The notes beneath the pieces were generated by a model. That model searched no databases and was not told the DNA's origin. It saw only the letters and a list, made by a program, of their open reading frames with translations. From the NCBI GenBank assembly GCA_003223115.1, contig QHXW01000049.1:1-51032 (forward strand): 51,032 bases of DNA. The letters run 5' to 3'. Shown one piece after another: positions 19,238 to 27,920 of this stretch (position 1 is the first letter of the stretch; each line of letters begins with the position of its first letter). The stretch is from Acidobacteriota bacterium. GTDB lineage: Bacteria; Acidobacteriota; Terriglobia; Bryobacterales; Bryobacteraceae. The translations under genes and the position numbers were made by a program.

Positions 19238-19380
19238 GAGACAGGAGTCAGCCGTACCTCCGGCGGTGCCGGATTGAACAGCCTGTGACTTCGACCGCAG
19301 CCGACTACCGGCTTCCCCCGCCGCAGTTTTTGGGAGACAACCGATGTTGGAAATAAACGGCTTGACTGGAAGTCACAGGC
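19236..19380 (+). repeat. 140-bp dispersed element, copy 2
   Basis: About 90% identical to 9194-9330, including TTGAACAGCCTGTGACTTCG and GGCTTGACTGGAAGTCACAG and the imperfect terminal inverted repeat CTGTGACTTC/GAAGTCACAG. It is followed by a purine-rich run of CAGGAG/GGAGTC repeats up to the start of the S9 peptidase (19381-19434). Such flanking microrepeats also occur, shorter, around copy 1. Confidence 0.8.
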
Positions 19381-19434
19381 GAGGAGACAGAAGGCAGGAG
19401 ATCAGGAGACAGGAGGAGTCGGGAGGAGTCAGGA

Positions 19435-19581
19435 GTGCGTTATCTACTACGTCTAGGTCTGTCATTTACGGTTGCTACCGTACTGATCATCCCGTTGGCG
19501 GCGCAATCGCGCGTGTTCACCAGCGGTGATCTCGCGGCGTACAGTTTTCGCCGGATGGCGCGCGCATTGCTTATAGCGTGA
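19435..19581 (+). pseudogene. Frameshifted 5' fragment of the S9 peptidase gene (signal peptide)
   Basis: A GTG with GGAG 4 bases upstream begins a clear signal peptide (LRLGLSFTVATVLIIPLAAQ) and RVFTSGDLAAY. At about 19542 the reading must switch frame to continue with QFSPDGARIAYSVNNND, the first propeller blade of the gene that follows. In the observed frame the peptide ends at a TGA at 19579. A small deletion in the join (expected text between LAAY and QFSPDG) probably caused the shift. Confidence 0.7.
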
Positions 19582-21437
19582 ATAACAATGATGGCCCCGG
19601 GCGTCCGTACGGGCAGGTGTGGATCCTGACGGTGGCGGACGGAAAGTCGATCCGCTTCGGCAAAGAGAAGGAGTCATCCGGTGGTCCCGAATGGTCGCCG
19701 GACGGGCGGTGGATCGCTTATCAAGGTCATCTGGACGGCAAGTCTGGGCTGATGATTGCACATCCCGATGGCTCGGGCGCGAAATTTCTGGCGGAGATGC
19801 AGGGGACCAACAGCCCGTTGCCAAGCACGGGCAAGCGGGTTGCCTGGTCGCCGGATTCCAAGCACATCGCCTTTGTGACGGCGGTGCCGGGACCAGAGAC
19901 GGCCGAAGCCACGGGTGACCCGATTGTGATTACCCGGTATTTGTACAAACCGGATGCCGGCGAGGGCCTCAGCCATTTCAATGACAACCGGCGGCTGCAC
20001 ATCTTTGTCGCGGACGTAGCGAGCGGTCAGATCCGGCAGGTCACGAACGGCAACCACTACGAGCATTCGATTGACTGGTCGCCCGACGGCGAAGAGATCG
20101 CCTTCGTGTCGAACCGCGAACCGAACGAGGATCAGTTCTTTAACTACGACCTGTTCGCGCTGAAAGTTTCAGACAGCAGCATCCGGCGCTTGACGGCGAC
20201 CGAAAATGCCGAGTACGAGCCACGCTGGTCACCGGACGGGAAAAGCATTGCGTATCTGGGCACAAAGCGCGGTCTGACCGATCTCGAAACCACGATGGAA
20301 GACACGCATGTCTGGCTGATCAACGCAGATGGAACAAACCGGCGTGAACTGGCGGGCGCGATCGACAATCGGCAGCACGCCGCGGGCTGGTCGCCGGACG
20401 GCAGATTTATCTACTTCAACACGCAGGACCGCGGGAACGTGCGGCTCTACAGGATCGCAGTTGCGGGTGGCAAACCGGAACTGATGGTGAGCGACCGCGG
20501 CTCGGTAGGAAGCTGGGCCCTCGGCGAAGCAGGAGCACTAGCGTATTCGTATTCGAGCCCCACTGATCTGGCCGAGCTTTATTACAGGAGGCAGGACAAA
20601 GTCGCCAGGAAGCTGACCGATCTCAATGCCGAGGTGATGGCGGGAAAGCAGGTCGCCGAAGTAGAGCCGTTCACCTTCGTCAGCAATGACAATAAGTACG
20701 AAGTAGAGGCATTCCTGACCAAACCGCTGAACATGACTACTACGCGGCACCCCATGATCGTCATCATTCACGGCGGGCCGCACGGGCAGCAAGGTCCGAG
20801 CTTCAACTTCCGCAACCAGGTTTATGCGGGCCGCGGCTCAACCGGATATGGGCAGCAGTTCGCGGACGCGGTTTTTGGAGATCAGAACGGAAACGAGGGC
20901 CAGGACGTTATTTACGGAGTGAGCGCGGCGGTGCGCCGGAATCTTTGGATCGACCGGGAGCGGCTGGGCATCGAAGGCGTCAGCTACGGCGGGCAGTTGA
21001 GCGCGTGGCTCATTACCCAAACCAATATGTTCAAAGCGGCGATTCCCACGGCGGCGATCATCAACCTGGTGAGCTACAACTACATGACGTACTACAACCA
21101 GTACGAGCAGATGGAGTTCGGAATTTTTCCACACCAGGGGAACCTGATGGACTTGCTGTGGCAACGCTCGGCGCTCAAATATGCCGCGAATGTCCACACG
21201 CCGACCATGCTGATGCATGGCGAGAACGACGCTGACGTGCCCATCGCAGAAGCCGAGCAGTATTACATCGCGCTGAAAGACGTGGGCGTCGACACCGTGT
21301 TTGTGCGTTATCCGCGCGAAGGGCACGGGCTCAGCGAACCCAAGCACATCGTGGACAGTATCGACCGGTCCATCCGCTGGTACGAGAAACATTTTCCGCA
21401 GCGCAGCTCGTCCGGAAGCTCGGGCAGCCAGCGGTAG
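19578..21437 (+). CDS. S9-family peptidase (prolyl oligopeptidase/DPP-like), probably inactivated
   Basis: The longest open piece has 619 residues from a GTG at 19578. The N-terminal half is a TolB/WD40-like propeller with repeated WSPDG motifs. The C-terminal half is an alpha/beta hydrolase with nucleophile Ser in EGVSYGGQL, Asp in HGENDADVP and His in REGHGLSE; the oxyanion-loop HGGPHGQQG is also present. Two lesions are visible. The signal peptide and first blade are in another frame (19435-19577), and the strand preceding GRGSTGYGQ is missing about a dozen residues, since QVYA runs straight into GRGSTGYG. The catalytic triad is retained. It is either a pseudogene or an unexported variant. 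Confidence 0.78.
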   Translation: MNNNDGPGRPYGQVWILTVADGKSIRFGKEKESSGGPEWSPDGRWIAYQGHLDGKSGLMIAHPDGSGAKFLAEMQGTNSPLPSTGKRVAWSPDSKHIAFVTAVPGPETAEATGDPIVITRYLYKPDAGEGLSHFNDNRRLHIFVADVASGQIRQVTNGNHYEHSIDWSPDGEEIAFVSNREPNEDQFFNYDLFALKVSDSSIRRLTATENAEYEPRWSPDGKSIAYLGTKRGLTDLETTMEDTHVWLINADGTNRRELAGAIDNRQHAAGWSPDGRFIYFNTQDRGNVRLYRIAVAGGKPELMVSDRGSVGSWALGEAGALAYSYSSPTDLAELYYRRQDKVARKLTDLNAEVMAGKQVAEVEPFTFVSNDNKYEVEAFLTKPLNMTTTRHPMIVIIHGGPHGQQGPSFNFRNQVYAGRGSTGYGQQFADAVFGDQNGNEGQDVIYGVSAAVRRNLWIDRERLGIEGVSYGGQLSAWLITQTNMFKAAIPTAAIINLVSYNYMTYYNQYEQMEFGIFPHQGNLMDLLWQRSALKYAANVHTPTMLMHGENDADVPIAEAEQYYIALKDVGVDTVFVRYPREGHGLSEPKHIVDSIDRSIRWYEKHFPQRSSSGSSGSQR

Positions 21438-21472
21438 CGAACGGCAGGCGGGTATACACGAACCTTCCAAAC

Positions 21473-21569
21473 ACAGGCAGGAATGCGTATTCTACCGACC
21501 GGCGGAAGCCCGGATACAACGCGGGCGCGGCGCCGGTCCCACGAGCCCAGGCAAGAATGCTTATTCCAC
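21473..21569 (+). repeat. Two copies of the AGGCAAGAATGCCTATTCCAC-type repeat
   Basis: Copies at 21473-21496 (ACAGGCAGGAATGCGTATTC) and 21548-21569 (CAGGCAAGAATGCTTATTCC), 75 bp apart, in the leader region of the glycosyltransferase gene. Same orientation as the copy before the carboxylase gene. Confidence 0.6.
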
Positions 21570-21631
21570 GCCACAAGCGGAATATCCGCCGAGTTGACAA
21601 TACCGGCGAGCCAGCCGCCACAATTGTATCG

Positions 21632-22555
21632 ATGGAGTTCGGCCGGATCGAAGTGAACGAGCATCCGCTGGTTAGCATTGTCACGCCGTCCTACAACATG
21701 GCGCGATTCCTGGAAGAAGCCATTGAGAGCGTGCTGACGCAGGATTATCCGCACATCGAATACATCGTGATGGACGGTGGTTCGACCGATGGATCGCTCG
21801 AAATCCTGCGCAAGCGCGAGGGGCGTCTTCGCTATGTATCGGAACCAGACTACGGGCAGACCGATGCCATCAACAAAGGATTCATGCAATCGCGCGGACA
21901 GATTTTCGCTTTTTTGTGCGGCGACGACACCTACCTTCCGGGCGCCGTGAGCACGGCCGTGCGGCACATGCTCGAAAGCCGCGGGCATGCGGGCATCTAT
22001 GGCGAAGGCTACCTCACCGATGAAACGGGCACGACGGTGTGCCGCTATCCCACCAAAGATTTTGATCCGGAACTGCTGAAGACCGAATGTTTCATTTGCC
22101 AGCCTGCGTCATTCTTATGGCGTGAGGTGTTCGCGGACGTTGGCATGCTGAACACCGGGATCCATTACGGGCTGGATTACGACCTGTGGATTCGGATCGC
22201 GAAGAAGGACTCTTTACTGAGGGTGAACGAATATCTGGCGACCTCGCGCATGCATCGCGGCTCGAAAACGCTACGCAAACGTACGCGGACATTCAAGGGC
22301 AACGTCGAGATCACGAAGGCTCATTACGGGTACGTTCCATACACGCACATCTATGGCTATTGCGCTTCCATGCTCGATAAGCGCGATGGATTCTTCGAGC
22401 CCATAACGTCTTCGCTGACTAAGTACACCTTCAGTCTGGTTTACGGATCGTGGAAGAATCGCCGTTATCTTTGGCGCTATTGGAGAGAGTGGTTCGAGCA
22501 GGGTAGCCCGCGGTTGAGCGCCAGATTGCTGGGTAAAAGCGCGACACGAGAGTAA
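21632..22555 (+). CDS. Family 2 glycosyltransferase
   Basis: 307 residues from the ATG at 21632, just ahead of the conserved PLVSIVTPSYNMARFLEEAI start of the GT-A fold. Further landmarks are YIVMDGGSTDGS (nucleotide-sugar binding), FLCGDDTYLPGA (the DxD-like acid pair) and a C-terminal acceptor region with YGLDYDLWIRIAKKD. It probably adds a sugar to a surface polysaccharide or lipid. No other polysaccharide genes are adjacent, so the acceptor is unknown. There is no transmembrane segment, so it acts at the cytoplasmic face. Confidence 0.88.
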   Translation: MEFGRIEVNEHPLVSIVTPSYNMARFLEEAIESVLTQDYPHIEYIVMDGGSTDGSLEILRKREGRLRYVSEPDYGQTDAINKGFMQSRGQIFAFLCGDDTYLPGAVSTAVRHMLESRGHAGIYGEGYLTDETGTTVCRYPTKDFDPELLKTECFICQPASFLWREVFADVGMLNTGIHYGLDYDLWIRIAKKDSLLRVNEYLATSRMHRGSKTLRKRTRTFKGNVEITKAHYGYVPYTHIYGYCASMLDKRDGFFEPITSSLTKYTFSLVYGSWKNRRYLWRYWREWFEQGSPRLSARLLGKSATRE

Positions 22556-22570
22556 CGGGGAGCAGAAGAG

Positions 22571-22640
22571 CCGACCGCTCGTTCACAGTTGCGGCTCGGA
22601 AGAACCAGAGCACGGGCGACCGCTCGTTTACTGTCGCGGC
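22571..22640 (+). repeat. Two tandem copies of the GACCGCTCGTTNACNGTCGCGGCT repeat
   Basis: CCGACCGCTCGTTCACAGTT (22571-22590) continuing GCGGCTC, then GCGACCGCTCGTTTACTGTC (22615-22634) continuing GCGGCT. They belong to the same family as 1115-1138 and 4753-4770. They lie just after the glycosyltransferase stop. Confidence 0.6.
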
Positions 22641-22692
22641 TTCCATGAGAAGGCCCCCACCTGTCAAGAGATTATTTCGGATTTTTTGTACA

Positions 22693-22735
22693 GGGGCGCA
22701 GCCCCCGTAACCTTACTGGCCGCACTCTGGCCAGT
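22693..22735. terminator. Two adjacent hairpins between convergent genes
   Basis: GGGGC/GCCCC (22693-22705, 3-base loop) and ACTGGCC/GGCCAGT (22715-22735, 7-base loop, perfect 7-bp stem). They sit between the glycosyltransferase and the convergent hydrolase and could end transcription from either side. No poly-T tract follows. Confidence 0.4.
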
Positions 22736-22769
22736 CATCAAGGCTGGGAAAGACGCGGCTCGGGAAGGG

Positions 22770-23735
22770 CTAGTGCGGCAAATCGCCGTGCGGCTTGTGT
22801 TGCGTGATCTCTTCGTACGTGTCTTTCACTTGTCCCGCTAAGTCGTCGCCCACCCAGTTTTTTACCTTGGCGGAGAGCTGGATGTTTGTCGAGGTGAGTT
22901 TGTCGCCTTCCATCTTCACAATATCCTCAAGCGTTTTGCCCTGGTTCACGGAACTCTTGACTGCGCCGTACAGTTCGGACATGAAGCGCGCCTGGCCGTC
23001 TAACAGCTCCTTGCCCGCCGGTGCGCCGTGACCAGGCAGAACATGCACGACGTCGAGTTTCTCCGCCTGGCGAATCACTGTGGGCCAATTGCCGATGTTA
23101 CCGTCGGCCATGTAATTGTACGCGCCATTTGCCACGGCATCGCCGGTGCACAGGACTTTCTCCTTGGGCAGGTATACGAAGCCGTCGCCGCGCGTGTGCG
23201 CCCAACCGAAATAGTAAAAGCGCACTTCCCGCGTGTCATCGCGCAGAATGAACGGGCTCTTGTCAAACGTTTGTTTGGGGGGCTCGGCAGTCGGCAGGTT
23301 GAGTTCTGCCACGTCCTTACGCTGCTTCGCAGTTTCCTGCCAGCGCCTGGGCTCGTAGCGTTTCATCTCGTCCAACACGCCTTTATAAGCCAGTGTCGTT
23401 GCGCCATTCTGTGTCCAGACCGGATTACCGTAGGCGTGATCGCCGTGGTGGTGCGTATCGAAAACGTACTTGACCGGCTTACTGGAAACTTTCTTCGCAG
23501 CTTCGAGGGCCAGACGCGCACCGCTCGGAAAGTTGGCATCGATTACGATCAGGTAATCTTTCATCTCGATGATGATGTTGTTGCAATGTCCCAGATTCTT
23601 GATATCGCCCTCGCGGAACCATGCGCCGGGAACGATTTGTTTGACCGTCCCTGGCTGGGCGTCTGTTTGTGCCATTGAAAATGCCAGCAGCAGCAAGGCT
23701 GCGAAAGTACATACGATCGAGATGCGCCTGATCAT
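22770..23735 (-). CDS. Exported metallo-beta-lactamase-fold hydrolase
   Basis: 321 residues with a signal peptide (FAALLLLAFSMAQTDA). The MBL zinc motif is complete: HHHGDH (95-100), a further ligand Asp in CTGDAVANGAYN, and a His in VLPGHGAP. These proteins hydrolyse a range of esters and amides; the sequence resembles periplasmic or extracellular MBL hydrolases rather than true beta-lactamases. The C-terminal 60 residues are a helical extension (SSVNQGKTLEDIVKMEGDK). It is divergent from the MFS gene, with a 211-bp shared upstream region holding a small AGCAGGC/GCCTGCT hairpin (23777-23799). Confidence 0.85.
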   Translation of the reverse strand: MIRRISIVCTFAALLLLAFSMAQTDAQPGTVKQIVPGAWFREGDIKNLGHCNNIIIEMKDYLIVIDANFPSGARLALEAAKKVSSKPVKYVFDTHHHGDHAYGNPVWTQNGATTLAYKGVLDEMKRYEPRRWQETAKQRKDVAELNLPTAEPPKQTFDKSPFILRDDTREVRFYYFGWAHTRGDGFVYLPKEKVLCTGDAVANGAYNYMADGNIGNWPTVIRQAEKLDVVHVLPGHGAPAGKELLDGQARFMSELYGAVKSSVNQGKTLEDIVKMEGDKLTSTNIQLSAKVKNWVGDDLAGQVKDTYEEITQHKPHGDLPH

Positions 23736-23946
23736 TCAGTCTGGCTCCTATTCATCCGCCCAGCCGATTATAGCTGAGCAGGCAGCTTGGACGCCTGCTA
23801 TCGCCAGCGCGGGCGCCAAAGCAACAGGTCAGCAGACTTTTCTGCGATTCAGCGGGCGAAGAAGGCGGCCTTCGGCGCTGCCAAACAGGGGAATGTGACA
23901 TAATGCGGCTCATTGTCGAACCCGAAAACCCGGTCATACCACAGCC

Positions 23947-25254
23947 ATGAACTCCGCCTCCGCAGCACCGGCCGTCCCGATTGAGCGTGGATATCCCGCA
24001 CTTTCGGTTCAGGTGAGAATCGTCGCGCTGATGTTCGCGTTAAGCGCGATGAGCTACTTCGACCGGGTTGTGATGTCCATCGCCGGGCCCGGCATCATGA
24101 GAGATTTCGGCATTTCCGAAACGCGGATGGGATGGATCTTCTCGGCTGCGCTCTTCGCGTACATGGTATTCATGGGCCCGGGCGGCGCCCTGGCAGACCG
24201 GTTCGGCGGGCGCATGGTGCTTACCATCTCCGGTTTGGGCGTGGCGTTGTTCACGGGATTGACGTCGATCTGCGGTCCAACCGGTTTGGGAGCGTTGCTG
24301 GGCGTTGTGCCCGCATTCATCTTGATGCGCGTGGCGTTCGGCATCTGCGCCGCACCGCTTTATCCGTCCACCAGCCGGATCGCGGAGGCCTGGATTCCGC
24401 CGGTTCAGCAGGCTCGTGCTCAAGCCGTCATCATGAGCGGAGCGGCCGTCGGCTCAGCCACCGCACCCGTGCTGTTTTCGCGGCTCATCGGGTCATTCGG
24501 CTGGCCCATTGCGTTCTGGGTAGCGGGCGGAATGACCACTGTTCTGATTCTGATGTGGTTTTTGTGGATTCGCGACAGACCCTCCGGCCGAAGCGCTGCA
24601 CTCTCGACGGAGCCGCGCGCACCTCAGGCCGGCATCCCCTGGGGCAGGCTGTTGAAGGATCGAAATCTCCTGCTGTTGACCGGCGCGTATTTCATGCTGA
24701 ACTATTTCGAATACATTTTTTACTACTGGATTTATTATTACTTCGCTGAAATCCGCCATATGAAAGAACAGAGCGCCATGGCCACCACATGGCTATTCAT
24801 CACCATGGCTGTGATGACGCCGCTGGGCGGTTGGGTTACCGACCTGATGGTGAAGCGCTTCGGCTTGCGTAAGGGAAAAAGGATCGTTCCCATCGCGGCG
24901 ATGGCGTCGAGCGCGGTGCTACTTTCTGTGGGTGCGAGCGGCCTGGGTCTATTCGGGACGGTTGCGCTTCTTTCGCTCGCCGTCGGATGCTCCATGGCGC
25001 CCGAAGGCGCGTTCTGGTCGACCGCCATCCACATGGGCGGCAGGCAGGTGGGGGCGGCCTGTGGAATCATGAACACCGGCGGAAATATTGGCGGCGCACT
25101 GGCTCCCATACTGACGCCTCTGATTGCGAGCCGCTTCGGCTGGGCCGGCGGCCTGTACTTTGCCTGTGGGTTGGTTCTACTCGGAATGCTGGCGTGGTTT
25201 TTTATCGACGCAAGCCATGTGGTCGAGGAACAGCCGGCCGAAGCAGCACGATAA
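23947..25254 (+). CDS. MFS transporter, anion:cation symporter type
   Basis: 435 residues, about 12 transmembrane segments. Family features include ALSAMSYFDRVVMSIAGPGI in TM1, the loop 2-3 signature GGALADRFGGRMVL and a long central loop (IRDRPSGRSAALS). The layout fits the ACS branch, which imports organic anions such as hexuronates, galactonate or aromatic acids by proton symport. The actual substrate cannot be read from the sequence, and no catabolic genes are adjacent. Confidence 0.86.
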   Translation: MNSASAAPAVPIERGYPALSVQVRIVALMFALSAMSYFDRVVMSIAGPGIMRDFGISETRMGWIFSAALFAYMVFMGPGGALADRFGGRMVLTISGLGVALFTGLTSICGPTGLGALLGVVPAFILMRVAFGICAAPLYPSTSRIAEAWIPPVQQARAQAVIMSGAAVGSATAPVLFSRLIGSFGWPIAFWVAGGMTTVLILMWFLWIRDRPSGRSAALSTEPRAPQAGIPWGRLLKDRNLLLLTGAYFMLNYFEYIFYYWIYYYFAEIRHMKEQSAMATTWLFITMAVMTPLGGWVTDLMVKRFGLRKGKRIVPIAAMASSAVLLSVGASGLGLFGTVALLSLAVGCSMAPEGAFWSTAIHMGGRQVGAACGIMNTGGNIGGALAPILTPLIASRFGWAGGLYFACGLVLLGMLAWFFIDASHVVEEQPAEAAR

Positions 25255-25292
25255 TGCGCGGGTGCTCGAAATTGGAGTTGAGACGGGAATAA

Positions 25293-25317
25293 GGCGCCCC
25301 GACAGACTCGAGGCGCC
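25293..25317. terminator. Weak hairpin between convergent MFS and VOC genes
   Basis: GGCGCC (25293-25298) and GGCGCC (25312-25317) can pair around a 13-base loop in the 86-bp gap between the two convergent genes. There is no T-run, so this is a low-confidence candidate. Confidence 0.25.
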
Positions 25318-25340
25318 AAGCTGGGAACAAACTTGGTAGT

Positions 25341-25838
25341 CTAAGAAACGTTGGTAGCGGCAGAGGCCTGCTGTTTCATCATCTCCTTCATTGCCTTCTT
25401 CATTTCAGCGGGAGCCGGTTCCGCGACGTGCGTGGCAACCATCCAGGTGTATCCGTCCGGATCGGCAACGATCCCACAACGGTCACCCCAAAACATATCA
25501 GCCACCGGCATAACGACCGTTGCGCCGGTTTTTTGCGCCTTTGCCACCACTTTGTCCACATTCTCAACCATGAGATACAAAGTGGCTGGCGAAGCGCCCA
25601 GCGACTTGGCACTACGAGCGCCGCGTTCGGCATTCTCGGGCCCCAGCATCAACGTCGAGCCGCGCAACGTTAGCTCAGCGTGCATGGGCTTGCCATCGGG
25701 CCCGTTCATAATTCCGCGCTTGGCAAAGCCAAACGCTTTTTGATAAAAGTTGACAGCGGCTTTGACGTCGGCGACGGTAAGCATGGGCGTCACAGCGCCG
25801 GCGAATTTTTTGTTCAGGGGATCAATCTTTTTGGCCAT
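25341..25838 (-). CDS. VOC-family (glyoxalase/PhnB-like) protein
   Basis: 165 residues from the ATG at 25838, which has GAGAGGA 6-10 bases upstream; a longer open frame reaching 26042 is not supported. It has the two beta-alpha-beta-beta-beta modules of the VOC fold: TPMLTVADVKAAVNFYQKAF and LYLMVENVDKVVAKAQKTGA, with the hallmark FWGDRCGIVADPDGYTW. Members bind a metal and act on small molecules or serve as resistance proteins. The C-terminal tail is rich in Met/Lys/Ala. Function not specified. Confidence 0.85.
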   Translation of the reverse strand: MAKKIDPLNKKFAGAVTPMLTVADVKAAVNFYQKAFGFAKRGIMNGPDGKPMHAELTLRGSTLMLGPENAERGARSAKSLGASPATLYLMVENVDKVVAKAQKTGATVVMPVADMFWGDRCGIVADPDGYTWMVATHVAEPAPAEMKKAMKEMMKQQASAATNVS

Positions 25839-25901
25839 AAGGCGTTCCTCTCGGTCCGCTATTTTATCAGACCAACGGCAGCCCGAGCTAATGGCGAGGC
25901 C

Positions 25902-25925
25902 GTAAAATAGGCATTTCCGCCTATG
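25902..25925 (-). repeat. AGGCAAGAATGCCTATTCCAC-type repeat, minus-strand copy
   Basis: On the minus strand it reads ATAGGCGGAAATGCCTATTT followed by TACG, matching the plus-strand copies at 9351 and 21473-21569 at most positions. It lies about 64 bp upstream of the VOC start, again in the orientation of the downstream gene. Confidence 0.5.
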
Positions 25926-26053
25926 CACGGTGAAATGAGAGAATCGGGCAGTGAGGCGCATCCCCGCATGGAAAAAATCTCGTACCGCTTGGGAATGGCG
26001 CAAGTCCTTGTGAAAAGAGGGGATATTGAGGTCAACGAGCAACCGCTACACCG

Positions 26054-26947
26054 TCACTTTTTCGCGAGACCATCGACCAGGATCCTGGCCAGATCAGCGA
26101 TCAGGATCGTACCTGTGTTATCCGGAGTGTAGTCCACCTTGGGCATACCGTCGACGGTAATCGCCATGGCGATGCGGCCGCCCTTCGAGTACACGATACC
26201 CACATCGGAACGAAGAGCGTCCAGCGCTCCGGTCTTATTGGCTACCGGAACGTCGCCCATAGGGCGGCGAATGCCGGAATTATCCTGACAGCGCTTGAGG
26301 ACCGCAATCATCTCGCGCGAGGCATCTGGACTGACAATTTCGCCGCGTTCCAGCTTCTCAAGGATGGTCACCATGTCCCGCGGTGTCGTGACACCCAGCC
26401 CGTATTTCTGGTTCTCAGGAAGCTTGCCGGCCGCGGACCAGCCGGATGGTGACTTGAGCTGGTTGCCGTCGCCGCGCACTTTGCGGAGCGAGCGAGTGGT
26501 CTTGATCCCGATCTTATCGAGGTAAGCGTTCACGGCATCGGCAGTGAACCGCTCGAGGATCATGTTGGTCGCGGTATTGTCACTCAGGACGATCATCAGG
26601 TGCAGCACGTCGCGCAGTGGAAGCTGAACGTAATCGGAGATCTCGCTGCCGATGACGCCTGAGCCGGAGACTTTTTCATCGGCAGTGACGGTGAGCGGCT
26701 CGGTCCATTTCGCCTGTCCGCGAGCCACGGCATCGAACACAGCGAGCATGATGGGAAGCTTGATGGTGCTTGCAGTGCGGACAGCGTCCGATTCGCGAAT
26801 CCCGGTAGTGCTGCCGGTGTCGAGATTCTTCGCGTACAGGGAGACGGTACCCTGAAAATCTCCGATACGGGCGCGCAGGGCATCTTCGACCGGCTGGGCG
26901 GATGCAACGGTTGCAAACAGTAACGCGAGCATGGCTTGGGTACGCAT
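26054..26947 (-). CDS. Class A beta-lactamase-like serine hydrolase
   Basis: 297 residues from the ATG at 26947 (8 residues more if 26971 is used), with a signal peptide (MLALLFATVASAQ). The three class A active-site elements are present: STIK (nucleophile Ser60, Lys63), SDN (122-124) and KTG (238-240). The omega loop does not show the standard ExxLN; the region after SDN is longer than usual and contains GWSAAGKLPENQKYGLGVTTP. The deacylating Glu therefore cannot be assigned with confidence. It may be a true beta-lactamase or a related periplasmic penicillin-binding hydrolase. No regulator gene is adjacent. Confidence 0.82.
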   Translation of the reverse strand: MRTQAMLALLFATVASAQPVEDALRARIGDFQGTVSLYAKNLDTGSTTGIRESDAVRTASTIKLPIMLAVFDAVARGQAKWTEPLTVTADEKVSGSGVIGSEISDYVQLPLRDVLHLMIVLSDNTATNMILERFTADAVNAYLDKIGIKTTRSLRKVRGDGNQLKSPSGWSAAGKLPENQKYGLGVTTPRDMVTILEKLERGEIVSPDASREMIAVLKRCQDNSGIRRPMGDVPVANKTGALDALRSDVGIVYSKGGRIAMAITVDGMPKVDYTPDNTGTILIADLARILVDGLAKK

Positions 26948-27053
26948 GGAATCGATGATAGCCAACTGCACGCGTCGAAATTCAAAACGAAAGTTCAGGC
27001 GCGCGGATTTTTCTGGACAACTTAGAGGATCCGCGCACCCGAGAGTTTCGCGT

Positions 27054-27920
27054 CTATGGCTGGACCGCAGGCAGACTGGCTGAACGGGACGTGTTCAAGC
27101 ACGTTGGATGACCAAATCCGCTGGCGCTATTGCCCGTACCGCCGTTGGGATTCGCCGCGATGTCGAAGATGATGTTGTCGGGATGGGTGGCATCGCCCGC
27201 GAACAAACTCGCAGGTCCGGGAACCGCGGCCGTCCCTCCGGAAGCGGCCATGTGATCCAGACCCAAAAGGTTTCGTACGCGCCAGCCGATGTTGTGATCG
27301 GCGCACGAGGTGTCGCCACTCACTCCGACACCGCCGACGATCCGATGCCCGGCGGCGTAGAGTCCCAGTCCACCGCCAAATACATTAACCCCGCCGATCT
27401 TGTGTCCCACCATGGGGTCCGTAGCGGTGCCATAACGCGACGACGGCCCTTGGTAAGCCACGCCCGTATCAACGGGGTTGCTGTGCTGTAGCCCGTAAAG
27501 GCTGCCTCCCGGCTGCACGGCCGAATACAGGTTTGCGGTGGATAGGGCCAGACCGGCGGCTTGTCCGGAACCGCCACTGCTTGAAGAACTATCGAGACTA
27601 AAAGCGTTGGCGGCGTTCGCCTTTTGAGCCGAGATGACCCTGCTGCCAGGCCATTGCGCGCCGCGATTCACACCGGAGAATGCCACCGCGCAAACCACCC
27701 CGTCACGATCCACGATGGTTGCCCACATCTGATTATTCAGGCCGCTTGATTCCGCGGCAGTGGCTGTACCAAGGGCCGTTTTGAGCGCCGCAAAGCCAGG
27801 AAGGCCGGCGCATGTGCCCGAGTCCTGATTGTCATCAGCGCGAGCTGTTTCGATTCTGACTACCATGAAGCCGAACACCACAACAACGGCGACAGCTTTC
27901 GTCATAACTTGTAAGATCAT
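27054..27920 (-). CDS. Secreted GlcG/HbpS-type heme-binding-like protein
   Basis: 288 residues from the ATG at 27920, chosen because of a perfect GAGGAG ribosome binding site about 8 bases upstream; the longer open frame lacks one. A signal peptide (AVAVVVVFGFMVVRIETARA) is followed by a GlcG/HbpS-like (DUF336) domain: GLNNQMWATIVDRDGVVCAV, SRVISAQKANAANAFS, GGLGLYAAGHRIVGGVGVSG. The family binds heme or small flavin-like ligands. The Ser/Gly-rich stretch (SLDSSSSSGGSGQAAG) and a final Cys-containing GHPTCLNTSR tail are unusual. Function in the envelope unknown. Confidence 0.75.
   Translation of the reverse strand: MILQVMTKAVAVVVVFGFMVVRIETARADDNQDSGTCAGLPGFAALKTALGTATAAESSGLNNQMWATIVDRDGVVCAVAFSGVNRGAQWPGSRVISAQKANAANAFSLDSSSSSGGSGQAAGLALSTANLYSAVQPGGSLYGLQHSNPVDTGVAYQGPSSRYGTATDPMVGHKIGGVNVFGGGLGLYAAGHRIVGGVGVSGDTSCADHNIGWRVRNLLGLDHMAASGGTAAVPGPASLFAGDATHPDNIIFDIAANPNGGTGNSASGFGHPTCLNTSRSASLPAVQP

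Noticed and set aside
19381-19434. Purine-rich CAGGAG/GGAGTC repeats considered as a CRISPR-like or VNTR array
   Set aside because: Units are short and irregular with no spacers; it is a simple microrepeat.
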